From NCBI GenBank assembly GCA_028571685.1, contig CM053140.1, positions 22,549,501-22,613,500 on the forward strand: a stretch of DNA of 64,000 bases. The letters are read 5' to 3'. The stretch's first letter is position 1. Every line of letters begins with the position of its first letter. A program made the translations under genes and the position numbers. The DNA comes from Heterohyrax brucei (lineage: Eukaryota > Chordata > Mammalia > Hyracoidea > Procaviidae). Below are positions 56,111 to 64,000 of the stretch, in pieces. The notes under the pieces are model-generated. The model saw only the letters and a list, made by a program, of their open reading frames with translations, was not told the DNA's origin and did no database searches.

Positions 56111-56667
56111 TGGACTAAGGATCCATCGGCTGATGGCTTGACTGCCTCTGTAAACAAAAGCCTGAGTTTTCTGAAATGCCTAAAACTTAAAAGACAGTTC
56201 AGAATGCAAAGATTTCTAATATGCTTGGGGAGCAAAGGAAGATGTATTTGCATACTTGTCCAATTGAAAGTTAATATCTACCTCTCATACGGATTTTTCA
56301 GTCTTTAAAATTCTTTAAAGTGCCTCCTTTGGCTTCTCTTTCATGGTTTGTCTTCTCTTGCATACCACGTGTCTTTCCTTAGGAATAGACCACTGACTTT
56401 GCTAACCCAGTCTGAACGCTGCAAGAGCTGAGGACAATTGAGAGGGGTGCTTTCCAGGAAGAGAGGCAGGTAAGCACTGTTCTTTCTGATGGTAAACGGT
56501 GAAGTCCTTTTGAAAACGACTACTAAAAACAAATTTTCCTTTTTTCTCAGGTACACACATGTATAACAAGTTCATAACGTGTACTCATCTGAAATAGTCA
56601 ATGCCTCAGTTTTGACATTTGGATATATACTTACATAACCTCAAAAGGGCCCATTTTATGGGAATTT

Positions 56668-57550
56668 GCATAAAATGGGAATTCCAGAACAATTGTGCTT
56701 TTAAGGAATCTGTACATGGATCAAGAGGCAGTCATGCAAACAGAACAAGGGGACACTGTATCACTCCAAGTCAGGAAAGATGTGCGTCAGAGTTGTATCC
56801 CTTCTTCATACCTTTTTAATGTGTACGTCCAGAAAATAATCGGAGAAGCTGGTTTCAACAAAGAAGAACAAGGCATCAGGACTGGACGACGACTCACTAG
56901 CCTTCATTACACAGGCAACCACCTTACTTGCTGGAAGTGAAGAAAACTTGAAATACTCACTGATGAACATCAAAGACCACAGCCTTCAGGATGGATTGCA
57001 CCTGGTCATGGATTCACTGTGTTCCCTCAAAAATCTGTGGCAATTTTGCTGTGCCATAATTCCTGGTACTGTGTGATCTGCCTCCATGTTCCTGCCTCTA
57101 TAATATTGATAAGTTGTGTTAGCACAGCAAGATTCAATGTGTAAGTTGGTTTTGTGGCTTGAGGTGCTCTCTTGAGATCTAAAGGAAAAAATCTAGCAGA
57201 GAGAACTGGGAACCTCACACTATCAAGAAAGCAGCACAGGAAGAAGAGTGCATCCTTCACAACTGAGGTTCCTGCACCAAGATGCTCCCCAACCAAAGAC
57301 TGATACAACACAAGAACTTTACTCCAGAGCTGACAGAGGGAAAGCCCTGTCCCTGAATGTGGCCTTGTAACTGATTGGACTGTGTAAGAATGAACCTTTC
57401 TCTTTGAAAGCCATCCACTTTGTGGTATTTCTGTTAGTAAAGCACAAAACATCAACATCAAGAAAACAAAAATCCTCGCAACTGGACCGGTAAGTAACAT
57501 TGTGATAAACGGAGAAAGCACTGAGGTTGTCATAGATTTCATTGTACCTT
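56668..57550 (+). mobile_element. RTE LINE fragment split by an LTR, right copy
   Basis: Counterpart of 947-1855: RTE at 56668-57003 and 57452-57550. The frame 56695-56940 contains LYMDQEAVMQTEQGDTVSL, the RTE reverse-transcriptase text. Confidence 0.75.
57004..57451 (+). mobile_element. Solo LTR, MaLR/ERVL-like, right copy
   Basis: Counterpart of 1283-1755, beginning 'ggtcatggattcactg'; the 3' end is slightly shortened ('agcacaaaaca'), followed by 'tcaac', the better-preserved half of the target duplication. Confidence 0.7.
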
Positions 57551-58233
57551 AGCTTTTTCTTCTTCTTTCCCAAGTTCCACACCTTGGTTATGGATTGAGG
57601 AATCCTATTCTAATGAGAGGCCAAACCTTTGCCTTTAAGGGAGAGTATATACATAAAGAATAAATTAAACTTTTACACAGAAATCAGAAAAAAAATTGTC
57701 ATTTTAAAAAGGAAAGTTTTGTTTTATATGCTATCTAATATTAAAGCTCTTCAAAATCTCATGAATTGATAAACTTTTGTCTGACAATGCAAACTTCAGA
57801 CCAGATCAAATAAATATTTTTCAATAAATCTTATAGTGTAGTACCCCTTTAAACAGCAAAAATGAACTTACCCATCAACCCACACAAAAACGACATGGAA
57901 AGCAAAAGTATATTAAGTGAAATTATGATAAATATCTATTAATTTAATACCAGTAACTTACCTGAAAGGTTTTGGAGATTATGTTAAGCCTGTAATTGAA
58001 AGAAAGCTTGTCTCAACAGTCCAAGTCTTTACTCAACTTTTACTACGTCCCATATTTTGCCCAGTCTAGGTTCCATCAACTGGCTTTGGAAATCACAGTC
58101 TCTCTGGTCAGCTGACCAATTCTTTTCTTAGGGCTGAAAAATTTTTACAGGCCATTTCAGATGTGTCTCAAGCTTCCCCTGCAACAGAGAAAACTTGTTT
58201 ACAGCTCTTTCACAATTTGGATTCACCCAATTT
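57551..58233 (+). other. Duplicated non-coding stretch, right copy
   Basis: Counterpart of 1860-2545. The acceptor-like 'ccacag' of the left copy reads 'ccacac' here. AT-rich, no gene. Confidence 0.4.
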
Positions 58234-58247
58234 CAGATAATTATAAT

Positions 58248-58399
58248 CCAGTGCCGTTGAATCAATTCTGACTTATAGCAACCCCATAGGACAGAGTAGA
58301 ACTGCTCCACAGAGTTTCCAAGGAGCACCTGGTGGATTAGAACTGCCCATCTCCTGGTTAACAGAGTAGCACTAAACCACTATGCCACTAGAGTTTCCT
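58248..58399 (-). mobile_element. AfroSINE-type SINE, right copy
   Basis: Counterpart of 2558-2711; the left target repeat 'cagataattata' is intact at 58234-58245, the right one has changed to 'ttggataattata'. Confidence 0.9.
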
Positions 58400-58770
58400 T
58401 GGATAATTATAGACAGTAGCAATTCTTGTTCGTATTTGTCTTAAAAATGTCTCTACCTAGTAGGAAAGGGTCTTTCAGAAGCTGTTCTGGAGCTATACCA
58501 CTTCAGAGGCTGGAGAACAGGGAGGGGTGATCTTGCCCTGCCCTCATTCCTTTGACTCATAAAAGATACATGCTTCAGTTGATCTAGGAGTTTTGAAGGG
58601 CAAAGGATAATTTATTTCCCTTTCACTTTTATGCAACTATTACTTTAAGACAAACATGCCTTTTATCTTGTCTAGGACCTTCAACCAAGGTCTGTAAGTT
58701 AGTCTTTGCAGTTCAGTCACAGTTATTTTCTTGATCTACTCAAAATTCTGCTTTCTTAGCCACCTCAATT

Positions 58771-58929
58771 GGAAACCCTGGTGGCGCAGTGGGTTAAGTG
58801 CAGCATCTGCTAACCAAAAGGTCACCAGTTCAAATCCACCAGGCTCTTCCTGGAAACTCTATGGGGCAGTTTTACTCTGACCTCTAGGGTCACTAGTAGT
58901 TGGACCTGACTCGACAGCAGTGGGTTTTT
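58771..58929 (+). mobile_element. AfroSINE-type SINE, right copy
   Basis: Counterpart of 3084-3244, with flanks 'ccacctcaat' and 'ccatctcaat'. Confidence 0.92.
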
Positions 58930-58941
58930 ATCCATCTCAAT

Positions 58942-60387
58942 TGGCTTAGCCAAGATCCTTCCCCACCCTGATTAGGAGGATTTGGGCATGAAAGATTTCT
59001 TTGACATGTGGAACGAGCTGTCAGTTTCCAAGAATTTCAACCAGAAATATCCTAAAATCAGACAGGGGGCGTGGGGGGATTCTTCTACAAGTAAAGCTTA
59101 TACTGGCCATGACTCGACAAGACAGGGAAGTCTGAATAAGACATATACGACAAAGAGACTTAAGAAACACTTAACAGAAAAACATTTCTTCACAAAAACA
59201 GAGACAGTGCAAATGATAGTAGGAAAAATAAAATCAAGTCCAGGGTTAAATTGGCCAAAGTTGCAACCCGAGGTCAAACTTTTGACGTTTTCCACACACA
59301 ACAAACACTCTGCCTACCTGACTAACACAATCTTTCAAAACTTTTTACAGAAAATTACAAACCAGGGGTCTCTGCAACTGAATAGAAACTTGCCCAAAAT
59401 ACTGAGTAGCTGAAAAACAGGCTTATGGACAGAAGGCCGTATGAAAAGTAAAGCTGGTTGGGCAGAAAAAGTTTAAAAGTAGTCCCCTGGCTCTACCCAA
59501 GGGCCCAGGAGGTGGATGACCCACACAATCAGAAACTAAGGTGGGGTCACAGTGAATGGGGGAAGAGGGAGTCCCCACCAAGTGCAGAAAAATGAGAGGC
59601 GTCAGTCTTGGCAGCTGCTTATTTCTCCACTGCGGGCAAGTGAATATCTCCAGGACAGACACAAACGGTGTCAGTCAGAGGTGAGGACAGAGATGACAGA
59701 AAAGGAATGGTCCAAGAAGACAGAGTACCAGCAGATTCTTTTCTCCAGGATGAGGGCAACAGTGGCCAAGAATGGAGTGGGGTGAGGGGGTCTGATCCTA
59801 TCCACAAGGCTTTATGGATGTCTCCTGCCTGTTACCAAAAGCCTAGGCCTTCCAGGACTTTTCCCTAGGACTTATTGCAAAATTGAAACCCAAAGACAAA
59901 GCGGGCCAAGACAATTGAGGGCTATCAGTCCCTGGCCCTCTATTCAAAAAGAGAGGCCACAAACCCATGCATCCAGGGCTTTCTAAAGAGAAGACCAAAC
60001 ACAAGGGAAAAAGGGGACTAGTTGTACCGTGGAGGAAGGAGAGACAGGTAAGTTTGAAAAGCAAAGAATAAAGACTTTCTTGTTCCTTTACCTGTCCAGA
60101 ACCCAGAGTAGTCACACATCTTTGGACAAGGCTTGGAGTCACAAATGTCTGGCAACTGCTTGTCTGGTCCTTTCAATGAGGTAGCTTGTCCATATTCATC
60201 CTTCAGGGTCAGGGGTCTTTCATTGTGGACACAGGGAAGCTTAAATATGATAAATCTGGAACGATGTTCAGACCCACAGCGGGAGTTCATGATTATGAAG
60301 AAAAATGTTCAGAATAAACTTGAGGCCAGGTGGAGCCATCCAAAGGTTATCAATCAGACACGAACCACATGGACATAGATGAAGCAC
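58942..60387. other. Duplicated unassigned DNA, right copy
   Basis: Counterpart of 3255-4705. The plus-strand frame 58982-59413 (143 codons) is longer than in the left copy. The minus-strand exon-like stretch ends at about 60094 with CAG/GTAAAG. Neither is recognised. Confidence 0.35.
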
Positions 60388-60560
60388 AGAAACCCTGAGG
60401 GCATACTAGTTAAGTGTTGTCTGCTAACCAAAAGATCAGCAGTTCAGATCCACTAGGTACTCCTTAGAAACTCCATGGGGCAGCTTGACTCCCTCTTACA
60501 GCGCCACTATGAGTTGGAATCGACTTGACAGCAGTGGGATTGGTTTTTTGTTTTTTGTCT
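60388..60560 (+). mobile_element. AfroSINE-type SINE, right copy
   Basis: Counterpart of 4706-4868, ending in a longer T-rich tail 'ggttttttgttttttg'. Confidence 0.85.
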
Positions 60561-61138
60561 AGACCATGGAGGAGGGTACTGCAGCCATCCTAGTGAGAGA
60601 TGTTGGTGGCCTGCACGAAGACTGAGGGAATGCACACACACTGAATACAAGGACCTATGAAATATTCGGGAGGCAGAAGAGATAGCCTGTGGTGACGATG
60701 GATATAGGAGGTGACAAATAAGAAGCACCAAGGTTGGAACATCAGGCTCTGTCTTTGGTCACAGGGTAAGGAGCAGTTTCAGGGATGATGAGGACTTCAG
60801 AGTGGCCATGTTGGGGCCAAGCAGTCGAAGTAATGTCCCAGGAGGGGAGTGGGCAAGGGGTATGGATTTGGACACCCAGAGCTGGTCAGCAGAATCCACA
60901 GAAATGGATGAGTTCACTCAGCAAATTAAGAACAACACAGGAAGAGTTTGATACAAATAATGGTAGAGAAACAATTTCATTATCAATTAGAGCCTGAGGC
61001 CTTTCTTTCTTGTGGGCTCAGCTGTCAGGACAGGTGACATAGCGGATGCTGGAAGTCACAGCTTCTGCAGAAGAAACACCAGAATGGAAATCTAAGGAGA
61101 ATGCTCTCTAAGAATACGCCAGTGCCTAGTAGGGATGA
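60561..61138. other. Duplicated unassigned DNA, right copy
   Basis: Counterpart of 4869-5459; no gene or known repeat. Confidence 0.5.
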
Positions 61139-61143
61139 CGTAC

Positions 61144-61618
61144 TGTCCTAGCCATGTGGTGCTGCTCCAACAGCTGGCTTTTCAAAAGAGAAATTTTATT
61201 CTGCCAGTATACAGTAGACTACAAGTCCAAATTCAGATCCAGTAGAAGACTTTCACTGTTGGCTCGGCAACGAGGTCTTTGCCTTCACTTTTCCCCTGGC
61301 TGGGGAGTATCTAAAGCATAGGGACCCAAGTTCCTTCTCCAAGCATGTGCTCTGCTCCTCCCACTCCTTCTTGTTGCTATGAGGTCCCCAAATCTCTCTG
61401 CTGGCTTCTTCCTTTTATATCTCAATGGATTGCCTCAAAGCACAACACAATCATACACACTGAGTCCTGCCTCACCAACACAACTGTCACCCATCCTCCC
61501 TCGTGAACATCACAGAGGCAAGGTTTATAGCATATAGGAACATCACACAGTATCAGGAGTAATGGTCTAGTCAAATTGCTACACACATCTTTGGGAGGAC
61601 ACCACTCAAACCATGACA
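61144..61618 (-). mobile_element. Solo LTR, MaLR/ERVL-like, right copy
   Basis: Counterpart of 5465-5953. Left flank 'cgtac' (61139-61143) preserves the target sequence that is mutated on the left of the other copy; right flank is 'ggcac'. Confidence 0.85.
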
Positions 61619-61855
61619 GGCACTAAGGATGGGAATGTACAGTTCTCTGTGACACTCTCAGCCCAGAAACAGAGCATCAGCCTCAAGCAGGTGGGCAAAG
61701 AAGAGACTGTCATTATCCCCAACTGGAGCCACAATCTGCGCATGTCTACTGTAGGACCATTTCCTTTTCTGACAGTAAGTAGAGGTGGGGGAGGGACTGG
61801 CAGGTCCAGGAGCTCCTATTGTTCAGGAGATGTAGAGTGGCACCCCATTACAGGG

Positions 61856-62690
61856 TCTGCAGTGCTCACTGGACCTGGCCAGATTCATTACCATAAAAAG
61901 AACACTGTTCCTCCAAGATACAGGCAGGTGCTGCCCTCAGCTGCTGTTAAAAGATCAAGGACATCAAAGAGGGACACTACCACCTGCTAAGACCGTCGGC
62001 AAGGGGGCACGCGTCAGAGTCAAGTTATCCCAGCACATCTTCATGGGCAAAGACGTAGATGATGAGAGTCAAAAACAGCCCACAGACATCCTCCAACCTC
62101 CTGACACCAGACTTAGAGATAAAAATCATGAAGGATCACCATAATCCAAATATTTTAATGCTGTTGCAAGTTACAGAGAATAACCTCATCTTTGGTATAG
62201 TGATGGAATATGTACCTGGAGGGGACTTGCATGATCATTCAGAGACTCATGGCTTCATCAATGAAAAAGTGTCCCTGATGAAATACCATTCATCAGTGAA
62301 GGCCCTACAGGTGTGCCACTACAAGTATATTGCGCACACAGATAACAAACCAGAAAATGTGCTCTTGGGTGGCAGAGAACATCAAGCTTGCTGACTTTGA
62401 GTTTGGAAACTGAATTCCCAAGGAGAGCAGGCTGAACACTTGCTGTGGGAGGCTCCCTTATTATGCTCCAGAACTCCTACCTGGATAAAAGTACCAGGGA
62501 CACCCTCGTGGGTGTGTGGAGCCTGGGAGTCACTCTGTATTTCGTGGCAAGTGGATCTCCACCTTTTCATAGAGATGCCTTAAATGAGCTATGCAAGTAG
62601 GTACTGGAGGAAGAACACAATATTCCTTTCCACATGTCTATCTCAAGTGAACACTCACTGAGTCAAACACTCATTTGTCGCCCACTTGCT
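61856..62690 (+). pseudogene. MARK-like kinase retrocopy A4 (truncated)
   Basis: The leader 'actggacctggccagattc' follows the duplication edge. The N-lobe reads TVGKGARVRVKLSQHIF, keeping a fair glycine loop; a frameshift then removes the beta-3 lysine region. The frame 62059-62394 (111 codons) covers SSNLLTPDLEIKIMK, GIVMEYVPGGDLHDH and IAHTDNKPENVLL (HRD changed to HTD). The C-lobe continues SLGVTLYFVASGSPPFH and stops at the shared A/B breakpoint ('cacttgctccatttt'). Confidence 0.85.
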
Positions 62691-64000
62691 CCATTTTAAC
62701 AGTACCACAAGGGTAGCTCTTATCCCAAAGCACATTAGTCTCTGACACCACATTGAACATGCTGCAGAGTCACTTAACGTTCTCTGCTGAGGAGGAAATC
62801 TACGTGGGAACTACCACCTCCTAAGAACCATCAGCAAGGGGACATCTGCCACAGTCAGTTTACCCCGACACATCAACACTGCCAAGAGGTTGCCAAGAAA
62901 CAAGCTGAGAAGAGCCAACGGACATCCTCCAAACTCCAAACACTAGGCACAGAGATAAAAATCTTAAAGGATCTCCATCCTTCAAGAATTTTAATAGTGT
63001 TTCTAGCCACAGAGAATACCTACATCTTTGGTATAGTGATGGAGTACGTAACTACAGGCGTCCTGTGTGATCATCTGGAGGCTCACAGCTCCATGAGCCG
63101 AAAAGAGGCCCCCTGAAAATATTCGACCAATTAGAGTTGGCCTTGCAGGTTTGTCACAACAATTGTGTTATACACAGGGACATGAAACCACAACATGTGC
63201 TTTTGCATGACAGAAGGAACACTAAACTTGCTGACATTGGTTTGAGAACTGAATTCGCCAATGGGAGTGACCTGAATGTTTTCTGTGGCAGTTTCCATTA
63301 CAGCACCTAGAATTCCTACAAGAAGAAAAGTACCACAGAACCCCTTAGATGTGTGGAGCCTGGAAATCACTGTGTACTTTAACAAAAGTAGATTTCTGCC
63401 ACTGCATGACCACATCATGGAGAAACAATATGACATTCCATTCCACATGTCTAAACCATGTGAATACATGCTAAACCAAACATTCACTGAAGACACAAGA
63501 AAGACAACCATATCAGAAGACATGCTAGAACTTCCATATGTGAATATGGATAATGAAGAAAAACCAAAGAGGTACGTGCAGCCGCTCCGAGACTATGAGG
63601 ACCCCAGATGAACTGAGGCCAAAGTGAACACAGCTGAAATACAGAAAGAGTGTCTTGACTCACTGTTGAATCAAAAATACAGTGACGTGATGGACACCCA
63701 TCTGATCGTAGGTTACGACCTGAGATGGAGTCATGCCAGAACTGTGGAACCCCAGGGTGCAGCACATTGCACTGATAGCTACACACCTTCCTCAACCCAT
63801 GGGCTATATCCCACCATCCATGCTAAACCCAAATGATGTAGGTATGTAGGTACGCCATACCTGCCATTCCCACCTATGACTACTACTGTTTCTATAACGT
63901 TTTCAACAGTTTAGCTGATAAAAGGAAGGGGGCCTCTATCATATGTGCTTCTCTCTGTCTCCCTTGTAACGTCCTCCCTGCCCCAACAACCGAGGATAGC
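62691..64000 (+). pseudogene. MARK-like kinase retrocopy B4 (runs off the window)
   Basis: After the A/B junction the N-lobe is frameshifted ('gtgggaactaccacc', one base short). At 63165 VIHRDMKPQHVLL keeps HRD and LADIGLRTEF replaces DFG with DIG. The C-lobe at 63276-63611 reads PLDVWSLEITVYF, IPFHMSKPCEYML and ISEDMLELPYVNMDNEEKP. A UBA-like segment at about 63610-63720 (SLLNQKYSDVMDTHLIVG) and spacer follow. KA1 would lie beyond the window. Confidence 0.85.

Larger units (their letters stand above)
55722..61855 (+). repeat. Segmental duplication, right copy (~6.1 kb)
   Basis: Partner of 1-6195, about 55.7 kb away, direct orientation, same nested elements in the same order. It ends after 'ccattacaggg' at 61855 and then passes directly into the start of a kinase A copy. 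Small indels and roughly 5-10% substitution by eye indicate that the duplication is not recent. Confidence 0.9.

Overview
The window looks like a piece of an afrotherian, most probably elephant, genome. The diagnostic signs are many copies of the tRNA-derived SINE that opens with 'aaaccctggtggcgcagtgg' and ends in an RTE-like tail, long pieces of an RTE (BovB-clade) LINE, elephant-type L1 3' ends, and LTRs of MaLR/ERVL type with 5-bp target duplications. No intact protein-coding gene is visible. Family names are assigned by reading and memory, not by a search.

The main content is an array of broken, intronless copies of a MARK/PAR-1 kinase, about 19.0-39.6 kb, resuming at 61.86 kb to the window end. 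Taken together the copies show kinase N-lobe, kinase C-lobe, UBA-like segment, spacer and a C-terminal KA1 domain; the KA1 remnants resemble MARK2 most. The array has three levels of repetition. First, truncated 'A' copies are fused to following 'B' copies at one shared breakpoint. Second, half-kinase/UBA/spacer modules are repeated head to tail with a period near 0.88-0.90 kb (30.1-35.4 kb). Third, a ~2-kb spacer made of RTE, LTR-like and unassigned DNA travels with the copies. All copies carry stops, frameshifts or changed catalytic motifs.

Layout: 1-6.2 kb is one copy of a ~6.1-kb segmental duplication whose partner lies at 55.7-61.9 kb in the same orientation; it contains a CpG-rich promoter-like block, SINEs, an RTE fragment and two LTRs. 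6.2-18.1 kb holds LTRs, a retroposed poly(A) sequence, and an RTE split by a 5.7-kb two-LTR element. 18.16-19.0 kb is a pyrimidine-rich tract. 19.0-39.6 kb is the kinase array. 39.6-55.7 kb is a repeat-rich stretch with mariner, RTE, L1, LTR and SINE remnants, plus a diverged relic of the duplicated segment. 55.7-61.86 kb is the second duplicate, which abuts the resumed kinase array directly.

The window therefore reads as a graveyard of a retroposed kinase gene that was amplified with its flanks, rather than as an operating gene system. The nearest known parallel is the MARK-like sperm motility kinase (Smok) expansion in rodents; any link to that is inference.
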